A stretch of 64,000 bases of DNA from Berghia stephanieae. Its lineage: Eukaryota > Mollusca > Gastropoda > Nudibranchia > Aeolidiidae. This document shows, piece by piece, positions 43,075-53,162 of the stretch. The stretch lies in assembly GCA_034508935.3 (NCBI GenBank), contig CM067445.1:76312128-76376127 (forward strand), given 5' to 3'. The notes beneath the pieces were generated by a model. It had not been told where the DNA came from. It did not search any database and saw only the letters and a list, made by a program, of their open reading frames with translations. How positions within the stretch are numbered: position 1 is the first letter of the stretch; each line of letters begins with the position of its first letter. The position numbers and the translations under genes were made by a program.

Positions 43075-43620
43075 GTGCTGTGTCATCTATACCCCAAACA
43101 TCTTGTTTTCTTCCTCCATGTTGCTTTCTGTCTTTGACTCTGTGTTGGATGACTTGGTTTAACCATGGTCCGATCATTGACTGAGATGGAAACAATCAAA
43201 TGTATAGTCTTAGCTTTGGGAGATGATCTTTTTTTTCCTTGTAAATCATCAGCTCTATGTCGGATCCCCTACTAGGGTCTGGATGGGACATAGGTTATCT
43301 TGAACTAAGGACATTGATAGATTTCTCTTGTTCCCTGTTTGATATAGTCCCTTTGATTTGCCTTTTTTTTTTTTGATCTTTTATAAGAAAATCTAGAATT
43401 TTTTTACTATTCTATCTTCTTCCTTCTTACTGGTGCTGAAATGGCTTACAAGTGTCGCAAGTGGTGTAAAAAGCAGAGATTGTGCGTCTGCGTCTAACCA
43501 TTACTAAGGTGATTGTTTGTAGAGATATTTCTCTTTTAAAATCTTTTGACTATCTTATCATCGTCCTTCTTTCTGGTGCTATAATGACCAGAAGTGTCGT
43601 AAGTGCTTTTAATATAAATG
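43075..43620 (+). mobile_element. family C repeat, diverged, with extra tail
   Basis: Follows the family order (CATCTATACCCC, TTGCTTTCTGTCTTTGAC, TCTGGATGGGACATAGG), with a 3' end at about 43432-43475 and a second tail-like segment to 43615. Confidence 0.6.
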
Positions 43621-43879
43621 AAATCAAAACCACCATTTAATGGTTTGGTAGCCTTCAATTTTTGTCCGACATTACCCCTCTTTGAATGCTGTGACACTAG
43701 ATGATTATAGTCAAATTTGTGTAAATTTGCCTAAAATCCTTTTTTTTTAAATTGTCATATATTTTTGTGTCACCTGTCTTAAGTCACTTAATACAATTTG
43801 ATGATATTTTTGAAATTTCAAAGCATGACAAATGTTTTATTTGGATTACTGTAATGTTACGTTCATGTTGCTGCAATCC

Positions 43880-43941
43880 TATGCATTGAACAGTATTGCG
43901 ACAGGTTCGCATGTTGAACAGTATTGCGACAGGTTTCGCAA
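43880..43941 (+). repeat. tandem pair of a 28-29-bp unit
   Basis: TTGAACAGTATTGCGACAGG occurs twice in direct order (43885 and 43913). Confidence 0.85.
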
Positions 43942-44469
43942 ATATTTGATACCATGATCATTTTTGCACCTTTCAATATTAGATATTCAATTATTGTAAG
44001 CCCCAAACTCCTGTTGAATTGTATATATTTACTGAATGAAAACAACATATTTTATCCTAATATAATATTATGCCTATGTTTTTATATGCCAGTTGTTCTT
44101 AGCCTATCAGAATGATCTGTTTTTGCCTTACTTTAGCACTTAGATAATTTCTATACTACATGATTATAATGATTTGGCAGTTTTTGGGTATGAAAGTTAA
44201 GTTTATCATGAAGGTTTCAAATGTGTTATCTAATTTGCAGATTATTTTTTTCCACATAAATCATTCAGCCACTACGTAGTCTCATTTCTGAGGACCATCT
44301 TTTTACGTTTTAAAAGATAACAAAAAATTACAAATGTATCAATTGGCTTTATATTGTGATCCCCTTGCAAATTTATAATTATATTAATGATGTTTATGTT
44401 TTGGAAATCATTGCAAGATCATCTTTAGATGAATAAGAAAATACATTTGATGTCTCTTGGCTTACTATA

Positions 44470-44474
<5 letters not shown>

Positions 44475-44558
<84 letters not shown>

Positions 44559-44728
44559 ATATACATCTGCGCCTCTTCGTCTTATTTTTTCTTGTGTGCT
44601 TTCAAGTGTAAATCTATATTTTTTTTTACTATCCCATTTTCTTCCTTATTAACTGACCCTGAAATGACCTAAATTTGTCGCAAGCGCCATAAAGACCCTT
44701 AAAAACAAAAATAAACAAACGTATCTCT

Positions 44729-44802
<74 letters not shown>

Positions 44803-44812
44803 TTCTTTCAAT
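44475..44812. repeat. (AC)n, (TA)n, family C tail and (CT)n
   Basis: (AC)n about 44474-44510, (TA)n about 44511-44552, then a lone family C 3' end (about 44555-44712, AATGACCTAAATTTGTCGCA), then (CT)n 44724-44801 with two breaks. Confidence 0.8.
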
Positions 44813-45054
44813 ATTGCAAGCTTTTCATTTTTTACTGGTCAGTCCAATTTAGAAAGTGTGCAATTTTGTTACAAAATTCAACTGTGATATATTACTACTG
44901 CGAAGAGTAATTTTATTCCTTCATATTAAATGATAATAATGTTGATTTGATTGCACTAAGCCTAAAATTAACATTCACATGTAAGGCAGACCCATTATTC
45001 ATAAACTGTAGCTGGCTTCCAATTTAGTCTTGGCAGAAAATCTTTGTGCTGGTT

Positions 45055-45507
45055 AGCGTTCCTGACCTCCCATCGTGGGAGGGGGGCAATTACTGTGTCT
45101 TCTATCCCCCTATATCTGTTTTCCAACATGCTTTCTGTCTTTGTCTTGGAATGAGATTACTTGCTTTTGTCCTGGCCCTGGTCGGATACCCTAGCTGGGA
45201 TGGAAACAGTCAAATATAGTTAAGAGTTTTGGGAGATGATATTTTTATCTTGCGAATCATCTCTCTGTTATGCACTGTATAATTATTTTTTTCTACAACT
45301 ACATGATTTGTAAACATTTGAGTGTGTTCCTCTTAATGGGGATCTGTGCTTGTGTCAGGATGAGACATTTAGGTGGTCTCAAACAAAGTACACTGATTGT
45401 ATGCTCTTGGAATCTACATCTGCTCCCTATATGAACCAGTCCCCTTTGTCTTACTTTTTCTTGGGTGCTTTAATTGTAATTCTAGAACTTTTGACTCTCA
45501 TTTTTTG
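45055..45507 (+). mobile_element. family C repeat lacking its 3' stem-loop
   Basis: GTTCCTGACCTCCCATCGTG to TTAATTGTAATTCTAGAACT; the next copy starts directly at 45507, so the two form a head-to-tail dimer. Confidence 0.75.
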
Positions 45508-46120
45508 GGTGGGGTTCCTGACCTCCCACAGTGGGCAGGGGGTACATTATGTGTCTTCTATCCCCTTATATCTGTTTTCCAACATGCTTTCTGTCTTTGT
45601 CTTGGAATGAAATTACTTGGTTTTATCCTGGCCCTGGCCGGAGTCCTAGCTAGGAGGGAAACAGTCAAATGCATAGTTATTGTTTTGGAGATGAACTTTT
45701 TTTTTCCCTTGTAAATCATCTCTCTGTTATGTATTATTATATTTGTTATTTTGAATGTATAATGTAAGCATTTGAGTGTATTCCTCTTAGCTGAATTTTG
45801 TTCTTGTGTCCGGATGAGACTTATAGGTGATCTCAAACTAAGTACATTGGTGGTATGCTCTTGGAATCTACATCTGATCCCTATTTGTTCCCAGTGCCCC
45901 TTTGTCTTACTTTTTCTTGGGTGTTTTAATTGTAATTCTAGACCTTTTTACTATCACATTTTCTTCCTTTTTACTGGCGCTGATATAACCTAAAAGTGTT
46001 GCAAGCGCCGTAAAACCCTTAAAAACAAACAACAAACAACTCTCATTTTCTGCCTTTTTACTGGCACTGGTATGACCTTAATGTATCGCAAGCGCCGTAA
46101 AACTCTCAAGAACAAACAAG
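45507..46120 (+). mobile_element. family C repeat, full copy plus a duplicated tail
   Basis: Starts GGGTGGGGTTCCTGACCTCC, contains TTTTATCCTGGCCCTGGCCG, and ends with GGCGCTGATATAACCTAAAA, GCAAGCGCCGTAAAACCC at about 46010-46030. A second copy of the last 70 bp follows (46040-46120). Confidence 0.8.
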
Positions 46121-46129
46121 CAGAACAAT

Positions 46130-46290
46130 TGTTATAGATGGAACGACATTGACATCATTCAGCTCTTTTCTTATTGTTTTATTTCTTTTTTAGATAGCCA
46201 TTTTAATGATTAGTTCTCACTCAATTCTATCAATCAGACTATAAACGTTTAAGGTTACACATTCATAGTTTTGTATTCTGGTGGATATTG
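46130..46290 (-). repeat. family R repeat, diverged
   Basis: On the minus strand: TGTGTAACCTTAAACGTTTA, GAGTGAGAACTAATCATTAA, AAAGAGCTGAATGATGTCAA and TGTCGTTCCATCTATA, the same order as 52090-52216. The TGACGTCA motif is degenerate here (TGATGTCA). Confidence 0.6.
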
Positions 46291-46409
46291 TGCGTGTTTT
46301 AGCTAAACGCACAGCATCAATTAATTAATGATAATAAAGCAGACATTTTGTACTCGATGGGACATTCTGTCGGTCTGGAGTATTGTACATACACCCCACC
46401 ATTTGTTCA

Positions 46410-46560
46410 CTCATTTATGAGTGTGATAACGATTGGAGGACCCAGGGAATGACGATGAAACTCCACGCATGTACAGGGTGGTGAGTCAATGGCAGTATTG
46501 ACAGCAATAAGGATGACTGACTGTTTCTAATGGAAAGAATGAAAGTATAATCGGATGGTA
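46410..46560 (-). pseudogene. decayed inverted copy of the 51642 exon
   Basis: On the minus strand: TTCATTCTTTCCATTAGAAA, CAGTCAGTCATCCTTATTGC, TGTACATGCGTGGAG and TTTCATCGTCATTCCCTGGG. This closely matches 51610-51725 including the splice-acceptor context. The hydrophobic run is broken by changes (CCATTGACTCACCACCC) and a stop follows soon. Family R lies beyond it on the same side as at 51642-52216. Confidence 0.65.
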
Positions 46561-46569
46561 GTAACTTTA

Positions 46570-47102
46570 GTAATTGGATGGGTTCCCGACCTCCCATAGT
46601 GGTCAGGGAGGGACTTTTTGTGTCTTCTATACCCCTATACCTGTTTTCCAATTGCTTTCTGTCTTTGTCTTGGAATGGAGATTACTTGGTTTTGTCCTGG
46701 CCCCAGCCGGATACCTTGGCTGGGAGGGAAACAGTCAATTTATAGTTAGTATTGGGAGATGATATTTTTTTTCTTGTAGATCATCTCTTTGTTATACACT
46801 GTATTTTTTTTTTCATTTTACAGATGTATGATTTGTAAATAATTGAGTGTGTTGTTCTTGGCGGGGACCTGTGCTTGTGTCTGGATGAGATATTTAGTGA
46901 TCTCAAACTAAGTACATTGATAGTGTGCTCTTGGAATCTACATCTGTTCCCTATTATTTGAACAACTTCCCCTTTGTCTCCCTTATTTTTGAATGATTTA
47001 ATTGTAATTCTAGAACTTTTTACTATCCCGTTTTCTTTATTTTTACAGGCGCTGATATGACATAATAAATGTGTTGCAAGCGCCGTAAAACCCTTAAAAA
47101 CA

Positions 47103-47105
<3 letters not shown>
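46570..47105 (+). mobile_element. family C repeat, full copy
   Basis: GGGTTCCCGACCTCCCATAG to GGCGCTGATATGACATAATA, GCAAGCGCCGTAAAACCC. A pure (TA)n of about 80 bp follows (47107-47188). Confidence 0.8.
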
Positions 47106-47106
<1 letters not shown>

Positions 47107-47191
<85 letters not shown>

Positions 47192-47375
47192 TTTATATAT
47201 GATTTTATTCGTCATTATCAATTCAATAAAATGATGTTATGGATAGTTAAGCTATCAGAGGTTCTTTGACATGCGATATAAATATAAAATTAAAATTGTA
47301 TTTTGATAGCATCGTCTCACTGGCTTTTTTATGTCCTTCTGCTTCCTACCCAATGGTGCCCGCGCGCGCGCGTGT

Positions 47376-47412
<37 letters not shown>
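47107..47412. repeat. (TA)n and (GC)n(GT)n microsatellites
   Basis: (TA)n at 47107-47188; CGCGCGCGCG then (GT)n at 47361-47409. The alternating purine-pyrimidine (GC)n(GT)n run is Z-DNA-prone. Confidence 0.9.
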
Positions 47413-47529
47413 AAAAAGGGGGGAGGGAGGAAGGAGTTAATTTTATTGTCAAGTCTATATTCTTAAATGTTCTATCGTCAACCATTTATTTATTTAGCTT
47501 TTTTTTTTTGTAATTATTATTTTGTGATT

Positions 47530-47866
47530 GTCTTCACGGGGACGTCAATGTTGCTGTGTCCTCTATCTCTCTATATTTCCTATTCCAGGTTACTTTCTGT
47601 CTTTGATTTTTAATGAGATTACTTATCCCTGGTCGGAGTCTTGGCTGAGGGATAGTTTCGGGTGATGATAATTTTTTTCCTTGTAAATTATCTCTATGTT
47701 GGGTACTGTTATAGCTTTGTTTGAATATATTTTATAACACTTGAGTGTATTCCTCTTCATGGGATCCTGTATCTGGATGAAACTTTTAGGTCATCTCAAA
47801 CTGAGTACATTGATGACGTGCTCTTGGAATCGTCCCCTGTCGCTGTTTGAACCAGTCTCCTTCTGG
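47530..47866 (+). mobile_element. family C repeat without tail
   Basis: Diverged head (ACGGGGACGTCAATG) then the usual order to TGTTTGAACCAGTCTCC; the next copy starts directly. Confidence 0.65.
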
Positions 47867-48670
47867 GTGGGGTTCCTGTGGGCAGGGTGGCACATACTGT
47901 GTCTTCTATCCCCTTATAGCTGTTTTCCAATTTGCTTTCTATCTCTGTCTTGGAATGAGATTCCTTGGTTTTGTCCTGGCCCTGGCCGGAGTCCTTGACT
48001 GGGAGGGAAACAGTCAAATGCATAGTTATTGTTTTGGGAGCTTATGATTTTCCCCCCTTTTTCTTTGTAAATCATTTCCCTGTTATGTATTATTATATTT
48101 CTTGTTTTGAATGTCTAAAGTAAGCATTTGAGTGTATTCCTCTTTGTTAGATCCTGTGCTAGTGTCTGGATGAGACTTATATTATGTGATCTCAAACTAA
48201 GTAGGCTACATTGATGCTATGCTCTAGGAATCTATATCAGATCCCTATTTGTTCCCAGTTCCCATTTGTCTTACTTTTTCTTGGGTGTTTTAGTTGTAAT
48301 TCAAGAATTTGGCCATCCTATTTTCATCCTTTTTGCTGGTGCTGATAAAACGTAAATGTGTTGCAAGCGCCGTAAAACCCATAAAATCATAAACAAACAA
48401 CCAGTCCTCTTTGTTTTTTACTTTCCTTGGTTGCTAGCTTTGGGTTTTTTTCTATCCCTTTTTTATCCTTTTTACTAGCGCTGAAATTAATTAAGAATGT
48501 CGGAAGTGCCGTAAACCCTTATAAACAAACGTTATTTGAACCAGTCCCCTTCTTCTTACTTTCTTTGTTGTTCTTAATTGTAAATCTAGAGGTTTTTAAT
48601 ACCCCATTTTCATCCCCTTTACTAGCGATGAAATGACCTAAGAGTGTCGCCTAAAAACAAACATCACTTG
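47866..48670 (+). mobile_element. family C repeat, full copy plus two extra tails
   Basis: From GGGTGGGGTTCCTGTGGGCA to TGCAAGCGCCGTAAAACCCA (about 48390), followed by two shorter 3'-end copies (to about 48530 and 48665). Confidence 0.75.
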
Positions 48671-49580
48671 AAATAAGACAATGAGAGTTGAATGATGAAA
48701 CGTTGATGGTGCTTCATCGGGAACTCAAATGTTTTAGAAGTATTGAGGAATCATAAGAATAATAAATGTGAGTTTAGAATAAAGCGGGGCCGCGGTAAAA
48801 TTAATTATCAAACGACCACGGGTTCGCAGCGATAACAAGGCTGAGGACTACTACTACTATTTTATTGTCTCGCCCAATGTATTTTGTACTTTTAAAAGAA
48901 TTCTACGTAGCTTTATCACTGTATAAGAATAAGGCCACTTGCTTTTTGCTCCGATTGAGACCCAAGACGGATGCATTTTTTCATGAGAGAAGATATTATT
49001 ATTCTTAGTGTAAGCGGAGAAGAAGAAGGAGTAGTAGTAGAAGAGGAAGGGGGGGGGGGTGATGCAGATATACATTCTCTTTGTTCTCCCATGAATTTCC
49101 GCTGAAATGACCCATAAGAGTTTGCAAGTACCGTTAAACATTGAAAACAAAAACAAATACTGTAATAGGTATTAAGCATGGTAACAGTCGTGAAACTTGA
49201 CTTAAACTATAAATAACGTTCATGTTACACAACACGTTCGCCTCGTTGGTCTTACTTCTGTTCTCGCAATGCCATTACACATGTTAATTTTATTATCCTG
49301 TATTTTCGGTTCAAATCTCAACTATCTCTAACTACCACCAGAAGCTGATGCTGTGTACATAACTAGCACACAGATCGACTACATCATCAACGTTTCAGTA
49401 ATCGCTTATCTTGGTCAAAACAGCTCGGCAACACGGAGATAGCAACTAGTACAGTGTGTGAACTGGACACCAACCAACTGGGAAGTTAAGATATAATTCG
49501 AAGTTTTTGTGGTCTAAGAATATGTTGAGGAGATTCAATTGAATACGTAAAATTTGCTGGACAGCCAGTTCTCCTTAACA
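48671..49580. other. no gene seen; one more family C tail
   Basis: A family C-like 3' end (CGCTGAAATGACCCATAAGA) lies at about 49098-49160 beside a G run and AGA/AGT repeats. Otherwise unrecognised. Confidence 0.5.
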
Positions 49581-50819
49581 ATGCGATCATCAGAAAAGGT
49601 ATTGTTTTCTTTTCGTTTCGATAGTAGGGTGCTGATTGTTTAACAATATTGATGTTGGCAGGTAATATATTATAGAGCAATAGGTAAAGCTAGAAAGCCG
49701 ACGTTTTATCGTTTTCAGCAGTGAGCTAATAATTGCTTGCTACCCAATGGACAGAGAGCTGGTCTGTAGCAGGGGACTTTCTGTCAAACTAAATTAGAGC
49801 TCGCATCCAATCACCACTTTTTTTGGAAATTTTGTTTATTGAATAACAAACTGTGTACATTTTATTAACGAGTTAGAAGACATTAGTAGATGCTAATCAA
49901 TATTTTGGTATCGTTTGTGCGGAAGGGACAAATCATGTCTTCCAACTGTAGTGTACAATTTAAGTGAGGTCGTAAACAAGTTTTGGTTTAACGCCATTTT
50001 CAATACATTCTAATTTATATATAAAAAGCGGTCCCTTCATTTTAGAGTCGGAATCCGATTGGGCTATGTAAAATAAAACCATTAAAACATCGCATCGAGT
50101 TGTCTTCAGTGTCTCCAACGAGGTTCAAATCTGAACCGCCCGCCTGATCCAGTAGCAAGTGACTTACTACTGCACTACCTGCTCGGTCTGTGTCATGTTA
50201 TTGTTTGCTGTGGACCTAACATGCTTTTATCCAAATAAGTAAAATTATTGTATATGATTTCCAACACGCAATTACCTTTAGTCATACAACTATTGATATT
50301 CACATCGATATTTAAACTAAACATTGAATTACAATTTGTGAGAACTTCCCATGAAGTGAGTCAAAATAGAATATCAATAGATTGGCCAACACCAATCATG
50401 CCGGAAGAATGGTGGACAGAAGGTCACTTACTGTGTCTTTTGCCCCCCCCCCCCCCCCCCTATATATATCTGTTTTCCGAGTGGGGCTTTCTATCTTTGT
50501 CTTGGAATGAGATTACTTGGTTTGTCCTGGCCCTGGCGGAGTCCTTGACTACAGGGGAAACGGTCAAATGTATAGTATATATCAGTTTGAAGAGATGATT
50601 TTTTTCTTACCTTATAAAATTGTGTCTCTATAATGAACTTTAATACTTTTTTGTTTTGAATATCATGACTTGTAAGCATTTAATTGTATTCCTCTTGTTG
50701 GGATCCTGTGATTGTGTCTGGATGAGACTTTTAAGCGATCTCAAGCTAAGTACACTGAGGCTGTGCTCTTGGAATCGTACATCCGTTCCCTATTTGAACC
50801 ATTGTCTTTATTTATTATT

Positions 50820-50893
<74 letters not shown>

Positions 50894-51841
50894 TGACCTT
50901 ACTTAAAGTGTCTCAAGCGCCGGAAAATCCTTAAAAACAAAAGAAACAATCTTTATTGACATGTACAACTGAAGTACACAGGGCGTTTCTCTCCATATCA
51001 GTGTTGAAAATTATTAAATGTGCTATTCTAAAGGATTCATGATTTTGACTCTGAGAATTGATTTTATAATTCTATATAACAATACGTTTAACTAATATGT
51101 CTGTAATTTCTATGTTAGTTCCTATTCCCTTTTGATAAATGACGGTTACGTTGGCAATTTTCCAGTCTTCTAGAATTTTACCTACTGATAGAAATCTGTT
51201 AAATAAAATAGAAAGATGATGGGTTATTTATGTTGACATTTTCACACAGACCAATGCTTTTTGTACACCAAGTGTTACCAATTTTCAATAACATAATGTT
51301 TCGAAACAGAAACAACAGTAATATAATAATTTCCATCGACGATATTGTCAACGAATGAGGTTTTGGCGTGGTAATGGTTTCAACTCACTGCAAAGTATTT
51401 AATCTTACCATCTGCGTTATAGGTGTGGATGCAGTCTACGCAGACCTGAAACTCATTAACTACCATAATACATTAAAACTATAATATTCGTCTATCATAA
51501 CATTTTTTTTCTATAGCTGCCTTCTTTAATAATATTCAGCACTTTACACCATGCGTCATAACCAAATTCTATGTGTTAGTGACATAGCGCTGCGTTAGCG
51601 ACCTTAGTACATACTTATTTCATTCTTTCCATTTTTATCAGAAACAGCTGGTCATCCTTATTGCTGTCACAACTGCCATTGTCCTCACCGTCCTGTACAT
51701 GCGAGGAGAACTTCATCGTCATTCCCCGGGTCCTTCAATCGTAATTACACCAGTGCCACCAACAGTTTTCTACTACACAAGGCATGGACACGGTCCCAAG
51801 TACCCAGGCGACAAAAGGGATGATGGTTGGGAAGGACTGAG
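49581..51841 (+). CDS. possible 5' exons of a type II membrane protein
   Basis: Exon 1, 49581-49598, would give MRSSEK before the donor GTATTG. Exon 2, 51642-51841, opens after TTATCAG and continues KQLVILIAVTTAIVLTVLYM, then RGELHRHSPGPSIVITPVPP and TVFYYTRHGHGPKYPGDKR, up to a possible donor at 51842 (in-frame TGA otherwise). A short basic N-terminus plus one hydrophobic stretch of about 17 residues and a positive following segment is a signal anchor, as in Golgi enzymes. No catalytic domain is seen in the window and the family is not recognised. The decayed copy at 46410-46560 means it may instead be part of a repeat. Confidence 0.35.
50108..50190 (-). mobile_element. tRNA-derived SINE head
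   Basis: The minus strand reads GAGCAGGTAGTGCAGTAGTA (box A-like) and GGTTCAGATTTGAACCTCG (box B). The body would lie at lower coordinates, to about 49850, but is not certain. Confidence 0.5.
50395..50945 (+). mobile_element. family C repeat, split by (TA)n
   Basis: Diverged head with 18 C (50443-50460), TTTGTCCTGGCCCTGGCGGA, ATCCTGTGATTGTGTCTGG and TTGGAATCGTACATCCG. A (TA)n tract (50819-50893) and the 3' end AAGTGTCTCAAGCGCCGGAA follow. Confidence 0.7.
50946..51641. other. no gene seen
   Basis: Between the family C copy and the 51642 exon. No frame or repeat recognised. Confidence 0.45.
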
Positions 51842-52059
51842 GTGATTTCAAACGACGCACGGAGAAAAAGGAGATCAAATAACAATAGGACATTTCATAT
51901 TTCATTAAGGATTACAAGTAGCCCATCCCCCGAACCACCCCCCACCGGCCCGGCCCTCAATATTATGAATAGATAGCAACATATAATTTTAAAGTAACAC
52001 GATGGACTTTGATCTAATATAGATGCTGTGCGCATGGCTTAGAAACTCACAACATTGCC

Positions 52060-52216
52060 ATCCGGAAATGTAACGGAGCAACACACAAAAATATGTGTGA
52101 CCTTGAACGTTTATATTCTGGTTAATACAGTTTAGTGAGAATTACTCATAAATGTGGATGGCAAGAAAACAATTACAAAGACCTGCGTGACGTCAACTTC
52201 GTTCTATCTATAGGAT
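52060..52216 (+). repeat. family R repeat
   Basis: TGTGTGACCTTGAACGTTTA, TTTAGTGAGAATTACTCATA, AAGACCTGCG, TGACGTCA (52190-52197) and ACTTCGTTCTATCTATA. Four copies of this order occur in the window. Confidence 0.7.
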
Positions 52217-52266
52217 GCACCGAGTCTTGGATGGTTTATAACCAACTTGTATTTTATAACCCAAAA

Positions 52267-52382
<116 letters not shown>

Positions 52383-52471
52383 GAATGGTATTCGTGTTGG
52401 TAAATTGAGTAGATATCAGTCTTTGAAATTTGATGAGGTGTGAGTTCAAAAGTTTCGGAGAAAATTATATT

Positions 52472-52632
52472 TAACGCATAAAATTCCGCCTTTCGGATAA
52501 AAAGTACCAACACACAAAACCATGTTTAACCTTTAACGTTTAATCTGGTTCAATTGGCCGTTAAACGTTAAAGGTTAAACATGGTCTTGTGTGTTGTACG
52601 CTTTATCCGAATGGCGGATATTTATGCGTTAA
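52472..52632. mobile_element. fold-back element, 71-nt arms
   Basis: Arms 52472-52542 and 52562-52632 pair with few mismatches (TAACGCATAAA outermost, ACCATGTTTAACCTTTAACG near the centre); loop about 19 nt. The inner part of the arms resembles the 52080-52110 part of family R, so this is probably an inverted duplication of a family R end. Confidence 0.85.
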
Positions 52633-52639
52633 TTTATTT

Positions 52640-52735
52640 TTTATTAACTTAATACAATTTAGTGACAACTACACATAAGAATAGCTGGCTAAAAACTCAA
52701 AGAGCCGAGTGACGTCAATTTCGTTCCTTTTATAT
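52640..52735 (+). repeat. family R repeat, 3' part
   Basis: AATACAATTTAGTGACAACT, AGCTGGCTAAAAACTCAAAG, GAG, TGACGTCA (52714-52721) and ATTTCGTTCC match 52130-52207. Confidence 0.7.
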
Positions 52736-52794
52736 TCAAGTTGCTGTTTGTATCTCATCATCATCATTGTTGTCGTTGTCACTTCCACCACCGC

Positions 52795-53010
52795 CTGGGC
52801 CCGTTTTCATGAACGCGGACTAGTACTTAATTTCTGACTATAGTCAAGGGCCCAATTTCATGTAGGCGGACTAGATTTAGTTATTTACTAGTCTAGTAAA
52901 TGACTTGCTAGTCTTAAGACTACGCGGAGCAAGTGACTAAAAAATCGGATTTCATTAACGTTTTCTAGTCTCTAACTAGCTCGTCTCTTGCCTAGAAGTG
53001 GGTGTTGTAA
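52795..53010. repeat. GGGCCC-ATGAA/ATGTA-GGCGGACTAG repeat, two units
   Basis: GGGCCCGTTTTCATGAACGC and GGGCCCAATTTCATGTAGGC start two adjacent units (52797 and 52849) that continue GGACTAG and TAGTC-rich DNA. Element class unknown. Confidence 0.6.
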
Positions 53011-53162
53011 AGGACGGTGACTATAATTTAGGCTATTTTGTGCTGATAACACCCCGCTCTCCAGTACACAATGGCAGGTACGGATTCATGTGAGCTGACT
53101 GATGAAGCCCCAGACTAAAATCTCGTCACCTTCTAAGTTTTGCCTTGTTTTAGTCATTCAGT

